A stretch of 64,000 nt of DNA from Pseudoxanthomonas sp. (GTDB lineage Bacteria; Pseudomonadota; Gammaproteobacteria; Xanthomonadales; Xanthomonadaceae), in the NCBI RefSeq assembly GCF_035999195.1, contig NZ_DASYGY010000007.1, positions 454,323 through 518,322 of the forward strand, written 5' to 3'. The translations under genes and the position numbers were made by a program. Below are positions 31,381 to 39,422 of this stretch, in pieces. Within the stretch, counting starts at the first letter, position 1. Every line of letters begins with the position of its first letter. The notes beneath the pieces are model-generated. The model ran no database searches, had not been told where the DNA came from, and worked only from the letters and a program-made list of their open reading frames with translations.

Positions 31381-32607
31381 ATGGCCGCCTCCACCGATCT
31401 GCTGACCGCCCGCGAGACCTGCCACATGCTCGGCATCAGCCAGGCCACGCTGTACGCGTACGTGAGCCGGGGGCTGCTGGAATCGCGGCCCGGCAAGGAC
31501 CATCGCAGCCGGCTGTATCTGCGGCAGGACGTCGAGCGGCTGGCGCAGCGCAAGCAGGTGGGCCGTGGCGCTGCACGCGGCGCGGCGCAGAGCCTGGACC
31601 GTGGCCTGCCGGTGCTGGAGACGCGGATCTCGCTGATCCGTCCCGACGGCCCCTACTACCGTGGCCGCTCCGCGATCGCGATGGTGCGCGAGGGCGCGAC
31701 GCTGGAAGACGTGGCGCGCCAACTGTGGGACAGCGGTCGCGATGATCCCTTCGCGACACCGGCCTTGCCGCAATGGCCTGCGGTGGTCGCGCCGCTCGCC
31801 GGCAATGCATCGCTGCCGCCGCTGGAACGCGCGATGGCCGCCATCCCGCTGCTGGCGCTGGACGTATTGCACTCCTTCAGCTCGGCGCCCCGCGTGCGCC
31901 ACGAGATCGCCGCCGGCCTGCTGCGCCACAACGCGGCGCTGCTGGTGGCACAAGCGCCCACCGATGCGCCTGTGCATCGCGTGCTCGCCGAAGCGTGGCA
32001 CCCCGGCGACGACAGCTTCGCCGACCTGGTACGCGCGGCCCTGGTCGTGTGCGCGGACCACGAACTCAACGTGTCCGCCTTCGCCGCGCGCGTGGTGGCG
32101 TCCACCGGCGCGCATCTGCACGCGACGGTCTGCACCGGCCTGGCAGCGCTCTCGGGTCCGCGTCATGGCGGCGCCACCGCGCGCGCCTATGCCCTCATCG
32201 CCGATGCGCTGCAGGCCCGATCGCCCCGCGCCTTCATCGCGCAGCGCTGGCAGCGCGGCGACGACCTGCCCGGCTTCGGCCACGCGCTGTATCCGCAGGG
32301 CGATCCGCGTGGCGCGGAACTGCTGGCGCGCGCACGCGACCGCCACGCGGGCACGCGCGAGATGGCCGCACTGGAAACGCTGATCGTCGCCACCGAAGAG
32401 ATCAGCGGCCTGCGGCCAAACATCGACTTCATGCTCGCCGCGATCTGCCATCTCAACCGCCTGCCCGCGACGCCGGCGCTGGTGATGTTCGCTGCCGGCC
32501 GTCTGGCCGGCTGGCTGGCACACGCGCTGGAACAGCAGGCACAGGGACGGCTGATCCGGCCCCGCGCGCGCTATACCGGCATCACGCCGCCGGCTGCATC
32601 GGCATGA
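31381..32607 (+). CDS. citrate synthase-family protein with N-terminal helix-turn-helix
   Basis: A 408-residue fusion. Residues about 5-55 form a MerR-type helix-turn-helix (LLTARETCHMLGISQATLYA then YVSRGLLES). The rest is a complete citrate synthase fold (about 75-400). The key catalytic blocks are intact: SGPRHGGATARA, LPGFGHALYPQGDPRGAE and LRPNIDFMLAAICH. So it may both bind DNA and catalyse, or it may use the fold only as a sensor of acyl-CoA or oxaloacetate. Its position opposite prpB suggests control of propionate catabolism. Usual length for this fusion family is about 400-420 residues. Function is inferred, not known. Confidence 0.85.
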   Translation: MAASTDLLTARETCHMLGISQATLYAYVSRGLLESRPGKDHRSRLYLRQDVERLAQRKQVGRGAARGAAQSLDRGLPVLETRISLIRPDGPYYRGRSAIAMVREGATLEDVARQLWDSGRDDPFATPALPQWPAVVAPLAGNASLPPLERAMAAIPLLALDVLHSFSSAPRVRHEIAAGLLRHNAALLVAQAPTDAPVHRVLAEAWHPGDDSFADLVRAALVVCADHELNVSAFAARVVASTGAHLHATVCTGLAALSGPRHGGATARAYALIADALQARSPRAFIAQRWQRGDDLPGFGHALYPQGDPRGAELLARARDRHAGTREMAALETLIVATEEISGLRPNIDFMLAAICHLNRLPATPALVMFAAGRLAGWLAHALEQQAQGRLIRPRARYTGITPPAASA

Positions 32608-32692
32608 CGGAGAAGCGCTGCGTCCGCAGGCGGATTTGACATCGACCGCGCATGCACCGACCCTGCGGAGGCCCGCTTCTTCCGCTGCCGCG

Positions 32693-34099
32693 ATGCGCCC
32701 TGTCCTTGCCCTGTGCCTGCTGTTGACGATGATGACCCCCACCACCATCGCCCGGAACGCCGACATGCCAGACGCCGACGCGACGGTGCCGGCGTCGGCA
32801 CCGATCCCACCGCCTCCCGCCTGGCTTGCCGACCTCGACACGCTCTACGACACGCAACTGCGCGTCGCGGGACTGGAGGACCGCACGTTCGACGCGGAGC
32901 ACTGGTGGTCTGTCGCCACGCCGCTGCTGGAGCGGCGCCACGGATTCCGCGTCGAGGAGATCGGCCGCAGCGTGGAAGACCGTCCGCTGCGCCACGTGCG
33001 CTGGGGCAACGGCAAGACCTCCGTGCTGCTGTGGTCGCAGATGCACGGCGACGAAAGCACCGCCTCGATGGCACTGGCCGACCTGTTCCGCTTCCTCGGC
33101 GGACACCCGGATCATCCGCTGGTGAAGCAGCTGCGGGCGAACACCACGCTGCACGTCTTCCCCATCGTCAATCCCGACGGCGCCGCGCGCTTCCAGCGCC
33201 GCAACGCACAGGGCATCGACCTCAACCGCGATGCGCGCATGCTGGCCACGCCGGAAGCGCGCACGCTGAAGGCGCTGTTCGACCGCGTGAAGCCGGTGTA
33301 CGGCTTCAACCTGCACGACCAGCGCGTAGGCTACCGCGCCGGCGACTCCGACCGCGGCACCGCCATCGCCCTGCTGTCGCCGCCGTACAACCATGCCGCC
33401 GACATCAACGACGTGCGCACGCGCGCCATCGAAGTCGCGGGCGTGATCCGTACCGCGCTGGAACCGTATCTCGCCGGCCACATCGCGCGCTGGGACGAAA
33501 CCTTCGACCCGCGCGCCTTCGGCGACCTGACCACGCAGTGGGGCGCCAGCACCGTGCTGATCGAGGCCGGCGGGATCGAGGGCGACGTGCAGAAGCAGCG
33601 CCTGCGCAAACTCTATTTCCTAGGCCTGATGGCGGCGCTGGACAGCATCGCCACCGGCAGCCATACGGGCGTGTCGCCGGCGCTGTACCGCGAGTTGCCG
33701 GAAAACGGCGACGTGTGGCCGGACCTGCTGGTGCGTGGCGGCACGGTGTCCGTGCCGGGCCGGCCGCCGATGAAGGCCGACCTGCTGGTCAACTTCCGCA
33801 ATCCACTGGCGGAGACCGACGGCGCCATCGCCGACATCGGCGACCTCGGCACGAAGAAGGCACGACGCGGCATCGATGCGCGCGGACTGTTCATCGTGCC
33901 CATCGCCGGCCATGACGGCGAACGCACGGTCATCGAGGCGAACGACGACGGCGACAACGACGCACCTGTCTCGCCATTGCCGCTCACGCCGGGCGCGAGC
34001 GCGCGCTTCGTGCTGAGCCGCGACCCGCAGGGCCGCGACGTGGTGTGGACGCTGGACGGCAGCGTCGACCCGGCGATGCCGTCGCCGCCGGCGCGCTGA
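32693..34099 (+). CDS. M14 family zinc carboxypeptidase-like protein
   Basis: A 468-residue protein. The signal peptide is about 1-20. The zinc-binding HxxE is QMHGDEST (His118, Glu121), a third His is in GFNLHDQR, and the catalytic Glu is in VLIEAGGIEG. HVFPIVNPDGAARFQRRNAQ then GIDLNRDAR is the conserved substrate-pocket block. It is an exported peptidase, probably periplasmic. The C-terminal ~110 residues form a separate, beta-rich region typical of the longer M14 subgroup. The ATG was chosen for the signal peptide; its ribosome-binding site is weak. The prpE gene is convergent with 1 base between the stop codons. Confidence 0.88.
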   Translation: MRPVLALCLLLTMMTPTTIARNADMPDADATVPASAPIPPPPAWLADLDTLYDTQLRVAGLEDRTFDAEHWWSVATPLLERRHGFRVEEIGRSVEDRPLRHVRWGNGKTSVLLWSQMHGDESTASMALADLFRFLGGHPDHPLVKQLRANTTLHVFPIVNPDGAARFQRRNAQGIDLNRDARMLATPEARTLKALFDRVKPVYGFNLHDQRVGYRAGDSDRGTAIALLSPPYNHAADINDVRTRAIEVAGVIRTALEPYLAGHIARWDETFDPRAFGDLTTQWGASTVLIEAGGIEGDVQKQRLRKLYFLGLMAALDSIATGSHTGVSPALYRELPENGDVWPDLLVRGGTVSVPGRPPMKADLLVNFRNPLAETDGAIADIGDLGTKKARRGIDARGLFIVPIAGHDGERTVIEANDDGDNDAPVSPLPLTPGASARFVLSRDPQGRDVVWTLDGSVDPAMPSPPAR

Positions 34100-34100
34100 C

Positions 34101-36002
34101 TCAGCTGCCGACGTCGGGGCCGCGCTGCAGCGCGCGCTTCACTTCCTCCAGCGCGTTGGGGTCGTCCAGCGTGGAGAGATCCCCCGGATCCGCGCCCTGC
34201 GCCAGCGCCTGCAGCGAACGCCGCAGCAGCTTGCCCGAGCGGGTTTTCGGCAGCGCATTGACGATGTAGACGCGCGCCGGCCGCGCCACGGCGCCGAGGC
34301 TCTGCTCCACCGTGCGCCGCATGCCGTCGGCCGCCTGCATGCGCGCCTGCGGCTCGTCGGTCGCCTGGCGCAACGTGGCGAACACCACGGGCACCTGCCC
34401 TTTCAGCTCGTCGGCGACGCCGATGACGGCCGCCTCCGCGACCGCGGAGAAACCGGACACGGATTCCTCGATCTCGCGCGTACCCAGACGATGGCCCGCC
34501 ACGTTGATGACGTCGTCGGTCCGGCCGAGGATGAAGGTGTAGCCGTCCTCGTCGCGGATCGCCCAGTCCAGCGAGCTGTACAGCAGTTCCTTGAAATGGC
34601 TGAAGTAGCTGGAGAGGAAGCGCGCGTCGTCGTTCCAGATCGTCGTCATGCAACCCGGTGGCAGCGGTGGCTGCATCACCAGCACGCCCTTCTGGCCGGG
34701 TCCGACCTCCTCGCCGGTGCTCTCGTCGATCACCTTCATCCGGTAACCGAGGTTCGGAAAGCCGGGCGAGCCGAAGCGGACCGGCTTCATGTCCAGGCCG
34801 GGCAGCAGCGTCAGCGCCGGCCAGCCGGTCTCGGTCTGCCAGTAGTTGTCGATCACCGGTTTGCCGATCGCATCGGTGATCCAGTGCGCCGTCGGTTCGT
34901 CCAGCGGCTCGCCGGCGAGGAACAGGTATTTCAGCTCGGACAGGTCGTGGCGCTTGATGAAGTCGATGTCGTGCTTCTTCAGCACACGCACCGCCGTCGG
35001 CGAGGAGAACATCGTGCGCACGCCGTACTGTTCGCAGAGCGCCCACCAGATGCCGGCGTCCGGGTTGATCGGCAGACCTTCGTAGAGCACCGAGGTGGCG
35101 CCGACGATCAGCGGGCCGTACACGTTGTAGGAATGCCCCACTGCCCAGCCGACATCGGAAGTGGAGAACATCACCTGTCCCGGCCCCACGTCGAACACGG
35201 TGCGCATCGACAGCGCCATCGCCACCGCATAGCCGCCGACATCGCGCTGCACGCCTTTCGGCTTGCCGGTGGTGCCGGAGGTGTAGAGCAGGTAGCTGGG
35301 CTCGTTCGATTCCAGCCACTCCACCGGCACGTCGGCCTCACCGACGGCGGCGCGCAGCGTGGCGTAGTCCTCGTCGCGGCCCGCCACCTTCGGCTCGGCC
35401 GGATCCAGGCCGCGCGAGACGATCAGCACCTTCGGCGGTGGTGTGGCCGCTTCCGCGCAGGCCTCGTCGACCAGCGGCTTGTATGGAATGACCTTGCCGC
35501 CACGGCTGCCGGCATCGGCGGCGATCAGCAGTTTCGGCTTCGCATCATCGATGCGCAGCGCCAGGTTGTGCGCGGCGAAGCCGCCGAACACCACCGAATG
35601 CACCGCACCGATGCGAGCGCACGCCAGCATCGCGAACACAGCCTCGGCCATGTTGGGCATGTAAATGACGACGCGGTCGCCGCGACCGACATCGAGTCGC
35701 CTGAGCACGGCCGCGAACGCGTTGACCTCGCGATGCAGCTCGCGGTAGGTCAGTTCGCGGGTGACGTCGGTTTCGGTCGACACCGCCACCAGCGCCAACT
35801 GGTCCCCGCGCTCGGCGAGATGGCGATCCACCGCGTTGTAGCAGAGATTGGTCTGCCCGCCGACGAACCAGCGGCGGAACGGCGGGTTGGAATAGTCCAG
35901 CACCTGCTGCGGCGGCACATGCCAGTGGATCGCCCTCGCCTCCTCGCCCCAGAAGGCCTCTGGCTGCTCGATCGAGCGCCGGTAGACGTCTTCGTATGCC
36001 AT
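34101..36002 (-). CDS. prpE: propionate--CoA ligase
   Basis: A 633-residue AMP-forming ligase that activates propionate to propionyl-CoA, feeding PrpC. The ATP loop is YTSGTTGKPKGVQ; FSTSDVGWAVGHSYNVYGPL is the PrpE/Acs signature. WQTETGWP and the catalytic Lys in KTRSGKLLRRSL are present. The QRDVGGYAVA block following the ATP loop fits PrpE better than Acs. GGGAG about 8 bases before the ATG supports the start. It is separated from prpBC by the HTH-citrate synthase and M14 genes, so it is likely an independent unit. Confidence 0.9.
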   Translation of the reverse strand: MAYEDVYRRSIEQPEAFWGEEARAIHWHVPPQQVLDYSNPPFRRWFVGGQTNLCYNAVDRHLAERGDQLALVAVSTETDVTRELTYRELHREVNAFAAVLRRLDVGRGDRVVIYMPNMAEAVFAMLACARIGAVHSVVFGGFAAHNLALRIDDAKPKLLIAADAGSRGGKVIPYKPLVDEACAEAATPPPKVLIVSRGLDPAEPKVAGRDEDYATLRAAVGEADVPVEWLESNEPSYLLYTSGTTGKPKGVQRDVGGYAVAMALSMRTVFDVGPGQVMFSTSDVGWAVGHSYNVYGPLIVGATSVLYEGLPINPDAGIWWALCEQYGVRTMFSSPTAVRVLKKHDIDFIKRHDLSELKYLFLAGEPLDEPTAHWITDAIGKPVIDNYWQTETGWPALTLLPGLDMKPVRFGSPGFPNLGYRMKVIDESTGEEVGPGQKGVLVMQPPLPPGCMTTIWNDDARFLSSYFSHFKELLYSSLDWAIRDEDGYTFILGRTDDVINVAGHRLGTREIEESVSGFSAVAEAAVIGVADELKGQVPVVFATLRQATDEPQARMQAADGMRRTVEQSLGAVARPARVYIVNALPKTRSGKLLRRSLQALAQGADPGDLSTLDDPNALEEVKRALQRGPDVGS

Positions 36003-36107
36003 GCGATGCTCCCGGATGCGATGCGTGCGCGCAGCATAGTCCCGCGCTGCGGCGGCCACCTTCCTACCTTGGTCGCATGGGACATTCCGTCGCACCCAAA
36101 AGAAAAA

Positions 36108-36127
36108 CGCCGGGCATGAGCCCGGCG
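36108..36127 (-). terminator. intrinsic terminator of mdh
   Basis: Perfect 8-bp stem CGCCGGGC / GCCCGGCG with a 4-base loop; read on the minus strand it is followed by TTTTTCTTTT. It lies 26 bases after the mdh stop codon. Confidence 0.9.
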
Positions 36128-36153
36128 CTTTCCGTGTCGGTTGCAGCCTGCGA

Positions 36154-37140
36154 TCAACCCAGCAGGTGCGCCACGCCGCTGCGCTCTTCTTCCAGCTCGG
36201 CCAGCGTCTTGTCGATGGCCTTCTGGCTGAAGGCGTCGACCGGCAGGTCCTTCACCATCGTGTACTCGCCGTTCTCGGTAGTGACGGCGAAGCCGAACAT
36301 CACGCCTTCCGGGATGCCGTAGCTGCCGTCAGACGGGATGCCCATCGTCACCCACTTGCCATTGCTTCCCAGCACCCAGTCGCGCACGTGGTCGATGGCG
36401 GCGTTGGCCGCCGAAGCGGCCGAGGACAGGCCGCGCGCTTCGATGATCGCGGCGCCGCGCTTGCCGACCTTCGGGATGAACTCGTTCGCGTTCCAGTCGG
36501 CGTCGTTGATCTTGTCCTTCAGCGACTGGCCGTTGACGGTGGCGAAGCGGTAGTCCGGGTACATGGTCGGGCTGTGGTTGCCCCACACGACCAGCTTCTC
36601 GATGTCGCCCACGGCCACGCCGGCCTTGCTGGCCAACTGCGACAGCGCACGGTTGTGGTCCAGGCGCAGCATGGCGGTGAAGTTCTTCGCCGGCAGGTCC
36701 GGGGCCGACTTCATCGCGATGTAGGCGTTGGTGTTGGCCGGGTTGCCGACCACCAGCACCTTGACGTTGCGGCTGGCGACCTTGTTCAGCGCGGCACCCT
36801 GGGCGGTGAAGATCTTGGCGTTCTCCAGCAGCAGGTCCTTGCGCTCCATGCCCGGGCCGCGCGGACGCGCGCCGACCAGCAGGGCGACGTCGGCGTCCTT
36901 GAACGCGACTTCCGGATCGTCGGTGCCGACCACGCCGGCCAGCAGCGGGAACGCGCAGTCTTCCAGCTCCATGATCACGCCCTGCAGCGCGGCCTGGGCC
37001 TTTTCCAGCGGCAGCTCGAGCAGCTGCAGGATGACCGGCTGGTCCTTGCCCAGCATTTCGCCGGAGGCGATGCGGAACAGCAGCGCGTAGCCGATCTGGC
37101 CAGCAGCGCCGGTGACGGCAACACGGACGGGGGTTTTCAT
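36154..37140 (-). CDS. mdh: malate dehydrogenase
   Basis: A 328-residue TCA-cycle enzyme that interconverts malate and oxaloacetate with NAD. The NAD loop is VTGAAGQIGYALLFRIAS. The catalytic His lies in VWGNHSPTMYPD, and the substrate Arg residues are in GARPRGPGMERKD and MLRLDHNRA. It is of the cytosolic-type clade used by Xanthomonas and Neisseria rather than the E. coli type. The ATG giving MKTPVRVAVTG was chosen. It follows the aminotransferase gene (79-base gap) and ends at a strong terminator. Confidence 0.96.
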   Translation of the reverse strand: MKTPVRVAVTGAAGQIGYALLFRIASGEMLGKDQPVILQLLELPLEKAQAALQGVIMELEDCAFPLLAGVVGTDDPEVAFKDADVALLVGARPRGPGMERKDLLLENAKIFTAQGAALNKVASRNVKVLVVGNPANTNAYIAMKSAPDLPAKNFTAMLRLDHNRALSQLASKAGVAVGDIEKLVVWGNHSPTMYPDYRFATVNGQSLKDKINDADWNANEFIPKVGKRGAAIIEARGLSSAASAANAAIDHVRDWVLGSNGKWVTMGIPSDGSYGIPEGVMFGFAVTTENGEYTMVKDLPVDAFSQKAIDKTLAELEEERSGVAHLLG

Positions 37141-37219
37141 GGTGCGGATCCTCGGGGGTTCGTAGGGTGGGCCTCGGCCCACCGCGTGGGGACTGCGTGG
37201 GCGGTGGCCCACAGGGCGG

Positions 37220-38422
37220 TTACGTCAGTTCGGCAAAGAATTCCTGGAAACGTTGCAGCCCCGGCGCCAGCTGCGGCGTCGGGCAGGTGTAGCTGATGCG
37301 CAGCGCGCGCGGCTCGCCGAACGCCGAGCCCGGCACGCAGGCCACGCCCTTGGCGTCGAGCAGCGCGTTGCAGAAATCGACATCGTTGCCGATCTTCGCG
37401 CCGTTGTGCGATTTGCCGAACGCGCAGCTGATGTCCGGGAACACGTAGAACGCGCCCTGCGGACGCGGGCAGATCACGCCGGGAATCGCTTCCATGGCCG
37501 CCAGCACCTGGTCGCGCTTGGCCTGGAACTCGGCGTTTTTCGCGGCCGGCACGTCCTGCGGACCGGTCAGCGCGGCGATGGCCGCAGCAGTGACGACTTC
37601 CGGCACGTTGGTGATGTGGTTGGAGTTCATCGTGGTCAGCGCTTTCGCGACCACCTCGGGACCGGCCATGAAGCCCACGCGCCAGCCCGGCATGCCGTAA
37701 GTCTTGGACAGCGAATCGACGAACACCGTGCGATCGCGCAGTTCCGGACGCGCCTGCACGAAGTTGGTGTACGCCAGCCCGTCGAACAGCATGCGGTTGT
37801 AGATGTCGTCGGTGATGATCCAGGTGTCCGGATACTTCACCAGGACGTCGGCCAGCGCGGCGACTTCGTCGCGCGTGTAGACCATGCCCGTCGGGTTGGA
37901 CGGATTGTTGAACAGGAACACCTTGGGCCTGTGCGTCGCCAGCGCCTCGTCCAGCTGCGGCGGCGTCAGCTTGTAGTCCTGGCTGGCCGGGCACGGCAGC
38001 GGCACGGCCTTGGCGTTGACGATGTCGGCGATGTCGGCGTACGTGGTCCAGTACGGCGACGGATAGACGATAGTGTCGCCCTCGTCCAGCAGCGACTCGG
38101 CCAGGTTGTAGAGGATGTGCTTGGCGCCGATGCCGGTGGACACGTTGGCGCGCGTGTAGCCGGTCAGGCCCAGCAACTCGATGTGCTGCAGGAACGCGTC
38201 CAGCAGCGCATCGGTGCCGCGGTTGCTGCCGTACTGGCCGGAGTCCTTCGCCAACGCGTCGCGCGCGGCCTGGTAGACATGGTCGCCAGGAAGGAAATTG
38301 GGGACGCCGATCGAAAAGCTGATGATGTCGCGGCCTTCGGCCTTCAGCTGCCTGGCCTTTTCGGCCACCGCCATGATGGCACTGGGCTTGGCGCGACCGA
38401 TGCGCCGGGCAAGCAGGGGCAT
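37220..38422 (-). CDS. pyridoxal phosphate-dependent aminotransferase (aspartate/AspC-like class I)
   Basis: A 400-residue fold-type I aminotransferase. The PLP lysine is in VDSLSKTYGMPGWRVGF. The phosphate and ring contacts are FNNPSNPTGMVYT and TDDIYNRMLF, and the C-terminal Arg in EPRALRISYTCP binds the substrate carboxylate. It is close to Thermus-type aspartate or aromatic aminotransferases; the amino donor cannot be fixed from sequence. Adjacent mdh supplies oxaloacetate, which fits an aspartate role (inference). The ATG giving MPLLARRIGRAKPS is standard for the family. Confidence 0.92.
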   Translation of the reverse strand: MPLLARRIGRAKPSAIMAVAEKARQLKAEGRDIISFSIGVPNFLPGDHVYQAARDALAKDSGQYGSNRGTDALLDAFLQHIELLGLTGYTRANVSTGIGAKHILYNLAESLLDEGDTIVYPSPYWTTYADIADIVNAKAVPLPCPASQDYKLTPPQLDEALATHRPKVFLFNNPSNPTGMVYTRDEVAALADVLVKYPDTWIITDDIYNRMLFDGLAYTNFVQARPELRDRTVFVDSLSKTYGMPGWRVGFMAGPEVVAKALTTMNSNHITNVPEVVTAAAIAALTGPQDVPAAKNAEFQAKRDQVLAAMEAIPGVICPRPQGAFYVFPDISCAFGKSHNGAKIGNDVDFCNALLDAKGVACVPGSAFGEPRALRISYTCPTPQLAPGLQRFQEFFAELT

Positions 38423-38616
38423 TGCACAACCTCGCGTGGAAAGGTCAGGGAGCGTCGCCGCCGTCTTTTTTGCGGCGCAAAATGGTATCACGACACCCCG
38501 CCACGACCGACCCGCCCATGGTCTGGTTCCGCCGGATCGGCGACACCGCTCACCGGTCGTCGATGCCGCCGTCCCGGTCGTCGCTATGGTCGAAACGCAG
38601 ACCTTTCACCGGAGGA

Positions 38617-38639
38617 AGGGCCGGTCGGTGACCGGCCCT
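38617..38639. other. GC-rich hairpin after ppiB
   Basis: A perfect 10-bp stem AGGGCCGGTC / GACCGGCCCT with a 3-base loop, 8 bases beyond the ppiB stop codon. No T-run follows on the minus strand, so it may act as a transcript-end stabiliser or weak terminator. Confidence 0.5.
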
Positions 38640-38647
38640 CCATGGCA

Positions 38648-39145
38648 TCACGCCGACAGGACGCGATTCCACTCCGCCACACGGTCGGCCTTGGCCGCCA
38701 GCACGGCATCGGCGTCACCGCTGATGGTCACCTTGGTGATCAGGTCGCCCTGCTTCACCGCGTCGACCACGTCCAGGCCTTCGGTGACCTTGCCGAACAC
38801 GGTGTGCTTGCCGTCCAGCCACGGGGTGGGCACGTGGGTGATGAAGAACTGGCTGCCGTTGGTGCTGGGGCCGGCGTTGGCCATCGACAGCACGCCGCGC
38901 TCATGGCGCACGCCGTTGGTGGTCTCGTCCTCGAAGCGGTAGCCCGGGCCACCGCGGCCGGAGCCTTCCGGGCAGCCGCCCTGGATCATGAAGTCCGGGA
39001 TCACGCGGTGGAAGTTCAGGCCGTCGTAGAAGCCACGCTTGGCCAGGTTGACGAAGTTGGCCACGGTCAGCGGGGCCTTGTCGGGGTACAGCTCGATCGT
39101 GATCGGGCCGCGCGAGGTGTCGAACGTGGCGGTCAGCTGGCTCAT
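38648..39145 (-). CDS. ppiB: peptidyl-prolyl cis-trans isomerase, cyclophilin type (PpiB)
   Basis: A 165-residue cytosolic cyclophilin with no signal peptide. Active-site residues are visible in FHRVIPDFMIQGG and NGSQFFITHVPTPWLDGKHT then VFGKV. It accelerates proline isomerisation during protein folding. It diverges from typA, with 277 bases between the start codons. Confidence 0.95.
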   Translation of the reverse strand: MSQLTATFDTSRGPITIELYPDKAPLTVANFVNLAKRGFYDGLNFHRVIPDFMIQGGCPEGSGRGGPGYRFEDETTNGVRHERGVLSMANAGPSTNGSQFFITHVPTPWLDGKHTVFGKVTEGLDVVDAVKQGDLITKVTISGDADAVLAAKADRVAEWNRVLSA

Positions 39146-39334
39146 CGGGTGGTTCTCCAGGGGTAGAAAGGGGCGGGCCGCGGGGATCGCCGAGGAAGGC
39201 AGGCGCCCGTTCAGGCGCCATCCGCATCCCAGATCACGGCGATCCGGGACGATTTCAAGGGCGCGCCTTGCCGGTTGGCGGCATCCATTGTTGCGTTGTC
39301 CGGAAAATCAGGTGCTTAGCACGCCGTAGCCGGC

Positions 39335-39340
39335 TATAAT
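39335..39340 (+). promoter_or_regulatory. -10 element upstream of typA
   Basis: A perfect TATAAT 82 bases before the typA ATG within the ppiB/typA divergent region, in a CTATAATACGCCGCC context. The -35 position reads GTGCTT, a poor match. The long leader could hold translational control. Confidence 0.5.
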
Positions 39341-39422
39341 ACGCCGCCTTCTTTCCTCCCCGTCCTCGCGCCCTGCCCCTTCGAAGGGGGTATCCGGGTG
39401 CGTTTTTCCGATCCCAGAATCC

